From Alphaproteobacteria bacterium (GTDB lineage Bacteria; Pseudomonadota; Alphaproteobacteria; Sneathiellales; Sneathiellaceae): a DNA stretch of 8,286 nt. Location of the stretch: NCBI GenBank assembly GCA_006226265.1, contig SBHH01000331.1, forward strand, positions 1 to 8,286, in the 5' to 3' direction. Shown here piece after piece: positions 1 through 5,521 of the stretch (the stretch's first letter is position 1; every line of letters begins with the position of its first letter). The notes below the pieces were generated by a model. The model had not been told where the DNA came from. It ran no database searches and saw nothing but the letters and a program-made list of their open reading frames with translations. The position numbers and the translations under genes were made by a program.

Positions 1-791
1 CCGCGCACCGACATCAGGATATCGCCGGGCGTTGCCGGAGCCTTCTCCACTTGGAGGAGGACGGAGCGTCCGACCATCAGTTCGGCAAGCTGCTCCCGGT
101 TTGTCTCTGCTGTCTTGACATGGGCGACCATCTCACCCCGACGCATGACCGAGACATTGTCGGTGATCGCCATGATCTCTCGGAGCTTGTGGGTGATGAG
201 GATGACTGTCTTCCCTTGCGCGCGCAGGGTATCGAGAATGCGGAAGAGATGATCCGCTTCCTGTGGGGTGAGAACGCCGGTTGGCTCATCCAGGATGAGT
301 ATCTCCGCGCCCCGGTAAAGCGCCTTCAGGATCTCGACGCGCTGGCGGAGGCCGACGGGAAGGTCGCCGACGATGGCATCGACGTTTACTTCCAGCGCAT
401 AGTCCTTTTCAAGGCGCTGCAATTCCTTTCGCGCGGCCGTCATTCCGGCGCCAAGCCGGGCGCCGCCTTCGACGCCAAGGATCACATTTTCAAGAACCGT
501 GAAAGTATCGACCAGCATGAAATGCTGATGCACCATGCCGATGCCGGCGGCGATGGAGCTTTCGGGCGTATCGATCTCGATTGGCGTGCCGCCCACCAGA
601 ATCTCGCCGCTGTCGGCTTTGTAAAAGCCGTAAACAATGCTCATCAGGGTCGATTTACCGGCCCCGTTCTCCCCGATGATCCCGTGAATGGTTCCCCGGT
701 CCACGCGTAAGGAAATATCCTTGTTGGCGTGAACCGGGCCGAACCGCTTGTTGACGCGGCGCAATTCAAGCGCCGGTTCCTTTTCCGACAT
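1..791 (-). CDS. ABC transporter ATP-binding protein, nucleoside/BMP-associated type (3' end outside window)
   Basis: Cytoplasmic ATPase subunit that powers an importer fed by the neighbouring BMP-family binding protein. I translated it by hand from the ATG at 791: 263 complete codons, still open at the left edge. The first ABC domain is complete. Walker A is GENGAGKST (residues 40-48), the Q-loop is MVHQHF with Q89, the signature is LPVGLRQ (144-150), Walker B is ILILDE (164-169) and the switch histidine is H201 in ITHK. The Pro in the signature and the LRQRVEILKALYRGAE stretch are usual for the N-terminal domain of the two-domain (about 500 residue) sugar/nucleoside importer ATPases, so a second ABC domain and then permease genes are expected to the left. 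The start is 8 bp after the binding-protein stop with no clear Shine-Dalgarno, which suggests translational coupling. Family assignment is firm; the nucleoside substrate is inferred from context. Confidence 0.93.
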   Translation of the reverse strand, partial: MSEKEPALELRRVNKRFGPVHANKDISLRVDRGTIHGIIGENGAGKSTLMSIVYGFYKADSGEILVGGTPIEIDTPESSIAAGIGMVHQHFMLVDTFTVLENVILGVEGGARLGAGMTAARKELQRLEKDYALEVNVDAIVGDLPVGLRQRVEILKALYRGAEILILDEPTGVLTPQEADHLFRILDTLRAQGKTVILITHKLREIMAITDNVSVMRRGEMVAHVKTAETNREQLAELMVGRSVLLQVEKAPATPGDILMSVR

Positions 792-799
792 GGGCGGAA

Positions 800-1786
800 C
801 TACTTGCTCATATAATCGGTAACTTTGATCTTTCCTGCGATGATGTCCGCCTTGGCCTTGTTCATGGCCGCGATCATGTCAGGGGTCAGAACGTCTTTGT
901 TCCACTGGTCAACGGCGAAGCCGACGCCGTCTTCTTTCAGGCCGAGAACCTGAATGCCCGGTTTCCAGGTGCCGTTTTTGGCGTCCATCAGCGTCTTGTA
1001 GACGGCGACATCAACGCGCTTCAGCATGGAGGTCAGCATGACGCCCGGATGCAAGTAGTCCTGGTTACTGTCGACACCGATAGCCAGCTTCTTGGAATCA
1101 GCCGCCGTCTGATAGACGCCGATGCCTGTGCCGCCTGCGGCCGCGAAGACAATATCCGCGCCCCGGTCAAACTGGCTTTTCGCAAGCTCGCCACCCTTGG
1201 AAGGATCGTTCCAGGCGGAGGGAGTGGTGCCGGTCATGTTTTCGATGACTTCGGCTTTCGGGTCGGCATATTTCACGCCTTCCTTGTAGCCAAGCGCGAA
1301 TTTACGAATCAGCGGGATATCCATGCCGCCGACAAAGCCGACTTTGCCGGTCTTGCTGGCCATCGCCGCCGCGATCCCGACGAGGAACGAGCCTTGCTCT
1401 TCACGGAAGACGATAGACTGCACGTTCGGCAGATCGACGACCATGTCGATGATGGTGAATTTCGTGTTCGGGTTGGCCTTGGCCGCCTTTTCAACGGCAT
1501 CGGCCTGGGCAAAGCCCATGGCGACGACGATGTCGGCTTTGCGCTGCGCCATTTTCTTGGCGGCCTGCTCGCGCTGGGAAACCTGCGTAACCTCGAAATC
1601 CATATAGTCGATGCCGGTTTCCTTCTTGAACTTCTCAATGCCGTTATAGGCGGCCTCGTTGAAGGACTTGTCGAATTTGCCGCCCATATCGAAGATAATC
1701 GCAGGTTTGAAATCGTCGGCCTTGGCCGGGCCACTAACCGCCATAAGGGCGGCGGCCACCAGGCCGAGGGCAATTTGTCTGATCAT
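800..1786 (-). CDS. BMP family ABC transporter substrate-binding protein (PnrA-like)
   Basis: Periplasmic binding protein of 328 residues that captures a solute, probably a nucleoside, for the ABC importer encoded just downstream. A signal peptide is visible: Arg near the N-terminus, a hydrophobic stretch at residues 5-18, and a likely cleavage after AKA at 23. The mature protein starts at DDFKP. Family marks are DKSFN at 39-43, a GKVGFVGGMDIPL stretch in mid-protein, the FAAAGGTGIGVYQ segment, and GVDSNQD with D239; in PnrA-like proteins the Asp of the GVD motif is in the ligand pocket. I prefer ATG 1786 to the longer GTG start at 1795 because the Shine-Dalgarno overlaps that GTG. It is first in a minus-strand operon with the ATPase. 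BMP proteins bind purine nucleosides in the characterised cases; a pyrimidine ligand here is inferred from upp and the operator next door. Confidence 0.93.
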   Translation of the reverse strand: MIRQIALGLVAAALMAVSGPAKADDFKPAIIFDMGGKFDKSFNEAAYNGIEKFKKETGIDYMDFEVTQVSQREQAAKKMAQRKADIVVAMGFAQADAVEKAAKANPNTKFTIIDMVVDLPNVQSIVFREEQGSFLVGIAAAMASKTGKVGFVGGMDIPLIRKFALGYKEGVKYADPKAEVIENMTGTTPSAWNDPSKGGELAKSQFDRGADIVFAAAGGTGIGVYQTAADSKKLAIGVDSNQDYLHPGVMLTSMLKRVDVAVYKTLMDAKNGTWKPGIQVLGLKEDGVGFAVDQWNKDVLTPDMIAAMNKAKADIIAGKIKVTDYMSK

Positions 1787-1794
1787 GTCTGTCA

Positions 1795-1800
1795 CTCCCT
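1795..1800 (-). promoter_or_regulatory. Shine-Dalgarno of the BMP gene
   Basis: AGGGAG on the minus strand lies 8 nt before ATG 1786. Its last G is the first base of the in-frame GTG at 1795, so that GTG cannot use it. This decides the start in favour of 1786. Confidence 0.75.
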
Positions 1801-1860
1801 AAAGATGCCTCCCCGCGCGGAAGCTGTGCCCCGACGGATGTTTCCTATCCAAATCAAAAT

Positions 1861-1876
1861 CTGACCATATGGTCAA
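1861..1876. promoter_or_regulatory. RutR-like operator (TetR-family pyrimidine regulator site)
   Basis: The plus strand reads CTGACCATATGGTCAA. Its core TGACCATATGGTCA (1862-1875) is a perfect 14-bp palindrome. The E. coli RutR consensus is TTGACCAnnTGGTCAA, and this site matches 13 of the 14 fixed positions, differing only at the first base. It sits 74 bp upstream of the BMP gene start and 175 bp upstream of upp, between two divergent genes that fit pyrimidine uptake and salvage. On the minus strand its TTGACC half could double as a -35 element for the BMP operon, though I see only weak -10 candidates at 17-19 bp. On the plus strand it lies just upstream of a possible TTAAAA-N17-TATAGG promoter. 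The palindrome is seen; binding by RutR is inferred, and no regulator gene is in the window. Confidence 0.65.
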
Positions 1877-1879
1877 CAT

Positions 1880-1908
1880 TTAAAAAGTTGGCTTATCCGA
1901 AGTATAGG
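1880..1908 (+). promoter_or_regulatory. Possible sigma70-type promoter for upp
   Basis: TTAAAA (1880-1885), a 17-bp spacer and TATAGG (1903-1908) each match four of six consensus bases. The element begins 4 bp after the RutR-like palindrome. It would leave a leader of roughly 135 nt before upp. Other weak -10-like hexamers occur further downstream (for example TATATC at 1933), so the assignment is tentative. Confidence 0.25.
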
Positions 1909-2051
1909 GTTCATTCGGCCGAGCAACCAGAATATATCCGTAAATTTGCGCGTCCTTCTAGTGATTTCCGGAAATAAATTGGCTATGGTGACGGCAGAAT
2001 TCCGCCCGGCCGTCCCCTTGACGCCATAGATTAGCAAAAGGCAGCCACATC

Positions 2052-2702
2052 ATGGCCATCGATCCGCGCTTTCCGAATCTTCACATCCTCGATCATCCGC
2101 TTATCGTTCATAAACTGAGCCATATGCGGGATAAAAAGACCTCGACCAAGACCTTCCGGCATTTGCTGAAGGAAATCGCGCTTTTGATGGGATATGAGAT
2201 CACCCGACACATGCCGATGGAAACGGAGACGATTGAAACGCCGATTTGCAAGATGGAGGCGCCGGTGCTGGCCGGTAAAAAAGCGGCGATCGTGCCGATT
2301 TTGCGCGCAGGGCTCGGCATGGCGGATGGATTGTTGGAGCTGATGCCGTCGGCGCGGGCCGGGCATATCGGCATGTATCGCGACCCGGAAACCAAGCGGC
2401 CCGTTGAATACTTGCGAAAGCTGCCGTCGCCGGAAGGACGGATTTTCATCCTCGTCGATCCGATGCTGGCGACCGGCTATTCCGCTGCGGCCGGGATTGA
2501 CGTGCTGCTCGATCACGGAGTGGAGCCGCAGAATATCCGCTTCATGGCGCTTGTCGCGGCGCCGGAGGGGGTACAAGTCCTTCTCGATGCGCATCCCGAG
2601 GTGAATATTTTTGTCGCCGCGCTGGATGAAAAGCTGAACGAGCACGCCTATATCGTGCCGGGCCTCGGCGATGCGGGAGATCGGCTTTACGGCACCCTAT
2701 AA
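2052..2702 (+). CDS. upp: Uracil phosphoribosyltransferase
   Basis: Cytoplasmic salvage enzyme that makes UMP and pyrophosphate from uracil and PRPP. The 216 residues are close to the usual 208-210, with a few extra at the N-terminus. Recognisable segments are [10 protein letters not shown] (81-90), the [18 protein letters not shown] stretch (108-125) and the PRPP-binding loop VDPMLATG (135-142). The uracil-binding C-terminal block follows, with [22 protein letters not shown] (192-215). Residue 143, after the PRPP loop, is Tyr where E. coli has Gly. A weak Shine-Dalgarno (AAGG, 2038-2041) precedes ATG 2052 by 10 nt. It is transcribed away from the BMP transporter operon across a region carrying a RutR-like palindrome, so it plausibly uses uracil derived from imported nucleosides. 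No clear terminator follows it. Confidence 0.97.
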   Translation: MAIDPRFPNLHILDHPLIVHKLSHMRDKKTSTKTFRHLLKEIALLMGYEITRHMPMETETIETPICKMEAPVLAGKKAAIVPILRAGLGMADGLLELMPSARAGHIGMYRDPETKRPVEYLRKLPSPEGRIFILVDPMLATGYSAAAGIDVLLDHGVEPQNIRFMALVAAPEGVQVLLDAHPEVNIFVAALDEKLNEHAYIVPGLGDAGDRLYGTL

Positions 2703-2763
2703 GCGATTTTTATAAGCTTTCGGATGTCCCGCGCCGATTTCGTCCGGGGGAATGTTGCAGATG

Positions 2764-2833
2764 CGAAATAATTGGTAACAAAGTGTGATTTGTCTGGACG
2801 GCTCCTGCTCAGTACATTCAGCATCGAAATAAT
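2764..2833. repeat. 9-bp direct repeat pair upstream of lpxC
   Basis: CGAAATAAT occurs at 2764-2772 and again at 2825-2833, 61 bp apart from start to start. Similar bases follow each copy (TTGGTAACA and GTACCA). The copies flank the proposed lpxC promoter. They may be regulator half-sites or chance in an AT-leaning stretch. Confidence 0.4.
2790..2818 (+). promoter_or_regulatory. Candidate sigma70 promoter of lpxC
   Basis: TTGTCT (2790-2795), exactly 17 bp of spacer, then TACATT (2813-2818). Each hexamer matches four of six consensus bases. Initiation near 2826 would give a leader of about 32 nt. The -10 element overlaps the left arm of a GTACATT/AATGTAC inverted repeat. Confidence 0.45.
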
Positions 2834-2837
2834 GTAC
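2812..2837. repeat. Inverted repeat over the lpxC -10/start region
   Basis: GTACATT (2812-2818) and AATGTAC (2831-2837) are perfect 7-bp inverted arms separated by 12 bp. The left arm contains the proposed -10 and the right arm falls just after the expected transcription start. It could be an operator or a weak 5' hairpin. Confidence 0.4.
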
Positions 2838-2857
2838 CAGTAGCGGATTTTACCGGA

Positions 2858-3793
2858 ATGCTCGTGAACCAGAAGACATTGAGAAACAGTATTAGTTGTA
2901 CCGGCGTTGGCCTGCATGGGGGCTATCTCATCAACATGTCGCTGAAACCGGCGGCTGTGGATACGGGGATTCTATTCCGGCGCACTGACGTTGCGGCGGA
3001 TATCGCCGACATACCGGCGCGGCATAATACTGTTTCCGATCTTGTAATGTGCACTACCATTGAAAATGAGGCAGGCGTCAAGATTGCCACGATCGAGCAT
3101 CTGATGGCGGCGCTTTCCGGCTGCGGTATTGATAACGTGATTGTCGAACTGGATGGCCCTGAAGTTCCGGTGATGGACGGCTCCTCCGCGCCTTTCGTGT
3201 TTCTCATTGAATGTGCTGATGTAGTCGAGCAGGAAGCCCCGCGCCGCTACATCCGCATCCTGAAGGATGTGACCGTGAGCGACGGCAAGGCCAGCGCAAC
3301 GCTCTCGCCTGGCGACAATATCTCCGTTTCGTTCGAGATCGACTTCGATAATACGCGGATCGGTCGTCAAAACTGCAGTTTTTCGATGCGGAACGGCACC
3401 TTCAAGAAGGAACTCTGCCGTGCCCGTACGTTCGGCTTCCTTGGTGAGTTTGAAAAGTTGAAATCCCTGGGACTTGCGAAAGGTGGTTCTCTCGAAAATG
3501 CGATCGTGCTGAGTGGAGAGGATATCCTGAATGAAGAAGGTCTTCGCTATGAGGACGAGTTCGTCCGGCACAAAGCGCTGGATGCGGTCGGTGATCTGTA
3601 TCTTGCCGGCGCGCCGATTATCGGCCAGTTCTACGGCCTTCGGTCCGGCCATGCGCTGAACAACAGGCTGCTGCATGCCTTGCTCGCAGATGATGAGGCT
3701 TGGTGTTACACGACCGAGGCACCGGTCCGTGTCAGCAATGTCGGCGGCGCTCATTGGCCGAGCCAGAAGGCTGCGGCGCCCGCAACAGCCTGA
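2858..3793 (+). CDS. lpxC: UDP-3-O-acyl-N-acetylglucosamine deacetylase
   Basis: Zinc-dependent cytoplasmic enzyme for the first committed step of lipid A synthesis, removing acetate from UDP-3-O-acyl-GlcNAc. The 311 residues are near the usual 300-305. All key residues are present. TGVGLHGG lies at 15-22, catalytic E80 and zinc ligand H81 are in TIEHLMAAL, and MDGSSAPFVF is at 107-116. Zinc ligands H238 and D242 are in FVRHKALDAVGD, and H265 is in SGHALNN. The start is uncertain: ATG 2858 has no spaced Shine-Dalgarno, whereas GTG 2864 has GGA six bases upstream and gives a length closer to E. coli LpxC at the N-terminus. It has its own candidate promoter, and a strong terminator at 3873-3907 ends the transcript. 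upp, not ftsZ, lies upstream. Confidence 0.97.
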   Translation: MLVNQKTLRNSISCTGVGLHGGYLINMSLKPAAVDTGILFRRTDVAADIADIPARHNTVSDLVMCTTIENEAGVKIATIEHLMAALSGCGIDNVIVELDGPEVPVMDGSSAPFVFLIECADVVEQEAPRRYIRILKDVTVSDGKASATLSPGDNISVSFEIDFDNTRIGRQNCSFSMRNGTFKKELCRARTFGFLGEFEKLKSLGLAKGGSLENAIVLSGEDILNEEGLRYEDEFVRHKALDAVGDLYLAGAPIIGQFYGLRSGHALNNRLLHALLADDEAWCYTTEAPVRVSNVGGAHWPSQKAAAPATA

Positions 3794-3872
3794 CGCGTCC
3801 CTCGCGCAATTGCAGTAATCCAGAAGGGCGGAGAGGAAGTTTTTTGCCCTTTTTCATGGACGATTTTCGGTA

Positions 3873-3907
3873 AAAAAGGCACGGCAGGAAAGCCCTCGTG
3901 CCTTTTT
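3873..3907. terminator. Bidirectional rho-independent terminator between lpxC and the XRE gene
   Basis: Perfect 11-bp inverted arms AAAAAGGCACG (3873-3883) and CGTGCCTTTTT (3897-3907) enclose a 13-nt loop, which can form a further short GC pairing around AGGAAA. A T-run follows the GC stem on both strands: five Ts on plus, six on minus. It stands 79 bp after the lpxC stop and 22 bp after the stop of the convergent regulator gene, so it can serve both. Confidence 0.85.
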
Positions 3908-3929
3908 CTAACCGCTCTTTTTGGCTGTG

Positions 3930-4316
3930 TCAGGCCGACTTGCGGCGGCGTTCCTTACCTGCAAGGCTTTTGATCAGACCGCTGACGGCGGACCGGACCG
4001 CAGGTTCGTCAATTTCGCCATAATTCCGGACAAGCTCGATCGTGGACCGGTTTTTTCCGCCATGTTCGAGCGGTGTGCTTGATGTGGAAGGTTCCAAATC
4101 TTCAAAGAAATAGGCGACGTCAACTTCAAGACGCTTTGCAATTTCATAGAGGCGGCCCGCACTGACACGATTCGCCCCCGTTTCGTATTTCTGAACCTGC
4201 TGGTAGGAAATATCCAGTGCCTTTGCCAGATGTTCCTGGGTCAGGCCCATCATTGTGCGTCTTTCACGAATCCGCTCGCCGACATGGTCGTCGACTCTTT
4301 TCGCGACTTTACCCAT
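3930..4316 (-). CDS. XRE-family helix-turn-helix transcriptional regulator
   Basis: Small DNA-binding protein of 128 residues from ATG 4316. The N-terminal Cro/CI-type helix-turn-helix spans about residues 13-66. The second helix is TQEHLAKAL and the recognition region is ISYQQVQKYETGANRVS (36-52), a wording usual in alphaproteobacterial XRE regulators. The tail has a hydrophobic pattern ELVRNYGEIDEPAVRSAVSGLIKSLAG (94-120), followed by a basic end KERRRKSA. An in-frame TTG at 4370 would add 18 residues encoded by an A-rich, unconserved-looking stretch, so I prefer ATG 4316, with AAAGG 11 nt upstream. It is convergent with lpxC and divergent from bamD, sitting inside what is otherwise the lpxC-bamD-recN-ligA order. 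Targets are unknown; self-regulation through the AT-rich region upstream is possible but not shown. Confidence 0.9.
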   Translation of the reverse strand: MGKVAKRVDDHVGERIRERRTMMGLTQEHLAKALDISYQQVQKYETGANRVSAGRLYEIAKRLEVDVAYFFEDLEPSTSSTPLEHGGKNRSTIELVRNYGEIDEPAVRSAVSGLIKSLAGKERRRKSA

Positions 4317-4506
4317 TGTTAGTGGTACCTTTCTTGAACTGTAAATTTTTTTTAATTTTTGCTCACGCAATACATGAGGGGATGCCTGAATTTCGGGAGA
4401 TTTGCGCCAGCGCGCGAATTGGAGAAAACCGAAATTAAAAGCCCACCCTTATAAGTAATATAACACGCAAAGTGATAAAAAGAAAATACATAAAATACTG
4501 CAACTT

Positions 4507-4529
4507 CTTGATAAACTTATTTTATCAAG
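4507..4529. repeat. 23-bp interrupted palindrome (9-bp arms, 5-bp centre)
   Basis: CTTGATAAA (4507-4515) and TTTATCAAG (4521-4529) are perfect inverted arms around CTTAT. The stem is AT-only apart from two pairs, too weak for a convincing terminator despite the T-run that follows. A dimeric-repressor operator is a better guess. It lies about 190 bp upstream of the XRE start and 155 bp upstream of bamD. Confidence 0.55.
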
Positions 4530-4612
4530 GGATTTTTAAACCACCAAAATCCGGTTCATTAATAGCCGGACAGGAAATAAAAAATCTGATTTAAGAAATA
4601 GATGCGCGCCGC

Positions 4613-4641
4613 TTCCCAATTGATACAGGATTGGGTAAACT
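4613..4641 (+). promoter_or_regulatory. Possible bamD promoter
   Basis: TTCCCA (4613-4618), 17 bp, TAAACT (4636-4641), matching three and four of six consensus bases. It would start transcription about 36 nt before bamD. The -35 overlaps the left arm of the CCCAAT/ATTGGG inverted repeat. Weak on sequence alone. Confidence 0.25.
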
Positions 4642-4683
4642 GCCCCGACCCACGAAGACCCGCCATCGTTCAAGAGGGACAAG

Positions 4684-5508
4684 GTGCAGTTATTTCCGAT
4701 TAGAATTTCCGCGAAGCTTGCCGCCTTTCTGCTGCTTCCGTTCCTGCTGACCGCCTGCAGTTCGGACAAGCAGGAGGCTTATCAGGAACAGCCGGTAGAG
4801 CAGCTTTACAATACAGCGCTGGCGGAGCTGAACAGCGAGAATTATCTTCAGGCGGCGCAAGGTTTCGATGAGGTGGAGCGCCAGCATCCTTATTCGGTCT
4901 GGGCGACGAAGGCGCAGATTATGTCCGCCTTTGCCTATTACCAGAGCAATGAATATGATCAGGCGATCCTCGCGGCGGAACGGTTCATCGATCTGCACCC
5001 CGGCAACAAGGATGCGGCCTATGCCTATTATCTGGTCGCGATTTCCTATTACGAACAGATCACCGGCGTGGAAAGGGACCAGAAGGTGACCCGCCAGGCC
5101 CTCGATGCGCTGCAGAATCTCGTTCGCCGCTTTCCAAATTCCGAATATGCGCAGGATGCGAGGCTCAAGATCGACCTCACGCGCGACCATTTGGCGGGCA
5201 AGGAAATGGCGATCGGCCGCTATTATCTAAAAAACAAATATCTCGTCGGTGCGATCAACCGCTTCCGCATCGTGGTGGAGCAGTACCAGACCACAACCCA
5301 TGTGCCCGAAGCGCTGGAGCGGCTGACGGAAGCCTATATGATGCTTGGCGTCAAGAGCGAGGCGCAAACCGCTGCCGCCGTGCTTGGCTACAACTTCCCG
5401 GGCAGCGAATGGTATCAGGATGCCTATGCCCTGCTCGACAAGAATTACCTGAGGCCGGAAATCGACGAGGGTTCCTGGATCGTCAAAGCCTGGAATTCGA
5501 TCTTTTAG
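4684..5508 (+). CDS. bamD: Outer membrane protein assembly factor BamD (ComL/YfiO lipoprotein)
   Basis: Periplasm-facing lipoprotein anchored to the inner leaflet of the outer membrane. With BamA it folds beta-barrel proteins into that membrane. It has 274 residues, usual for alphaproteobacterial BamD. The start is GTG 4684, with AGAGGGA (4673-4679) 4 nt upstream. A lipoprotein signal peptide spans residues 1-24 with lipobox LTAC, giving lipidated C25. Five TPR-like helical pairs follow, at about 37-70, 74-107, 113-151, 177-203 and 207-240; the typical phrase GFDEVERQHPYSVWA is at 60-74. Thirteen bp separate it from recN, so the two are probably cotranscribed. The upstream promoter lies in the AT-rich gap. 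Confidence 0.96.
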   Translation: MQLFPIRISAKLAAFLLLPFLLTACSSDKQEAYQEQPVEQLYNTALAELNSENYLQAAQGFDEVERQHPYSVWATKAQIMSAFAYYQSNEYDQAILAAERFIDLHPGNKDAAYAYYLVAISYYEQITGVERDQKVTRQALDALQNLVRRFPNSEYAQDARLKIDLTRDHLAGKEMAIGRYYLKNKYLVGAINRFRIVVEQYQTTTHVPEALERLTEAYMMLGVKSEAQTAAAVLGYNFPGSEWYQDAYALLDKNYLRPEIDEGSWIVKAWNSIF

Positions 5509-5521
5509 GCAGGCCCCGGGA

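Larger units (their letters stand above)
4317..4683. other. AT-rich intergenic region between the divergent XRE gene and bamD
   Basis: This 367-bp gap has no convincing gene. From about 4435 to 4600 it is strikingly AT-rich compared with the coding DNA on both sides. It holds a tandem AAAATAC repeat near 4490, a 23-bp interrupted palindrome (4507-4529), a CCCAAT/ATTGGG inverted repeat (4615-4635) and the probable promoters of both flanking genes. On the minus strand the TATATT and TATAAG hexamers near 4450-4462 are possible -10 elements for the regulator. No RNA gene is recognisable. Confidence 0.6.

Noticed and set aside
51..710. 219-residue open frame on the plus strand at the left edge
   Set aside because: The minus strand encodes a complete ABC ATPase domain here with all motifs; the plus frame is its shadow.
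1049..1864. 271-residue open frame on the plus strand
   Set aside because: It lies antisense to the BMP gene, whose protein is clearly recognisable; the translation is His/Arg/Asp-rich with no family features, as expected for a GC-driven shadow frame.
2031..2645. 204-residue open frame antisense to upp
   Set aside because: Upp is unmistakable on the other strand; this frame is a mirror of its codon pattern with no domain.
2698..2717. TATAAGC direct repeat at the end of upp as a terminator or regulatory site
   Set aside because: The copies are direct, not inverted, include the stop codon, and form no stable hairpin with a T-run; probably chance.
4316..4370. Longer XRE protein starting at TTG 4370
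   Set aside because: The extra 18 residues come from an A-rich leader, the codon is a rare start, and ATG 4316 gives the usual N-terminus ahead of the helix-turn-helix.
4435..4600. CtrA boxes (TTAA-N7-TTAA) in the AT-rich gap
   Set aside because: Several TTAA tetramers occur but none are spaced by seven bases.
5470..5484. GTTC-N7-GTCA as a possible SOS box before recN
   Set aside because: The second half differs from GTTC at two of four bases; no other GTTC-N7-GTTC or GAAC-N7-GAAC was found upstream of bamD or recN.
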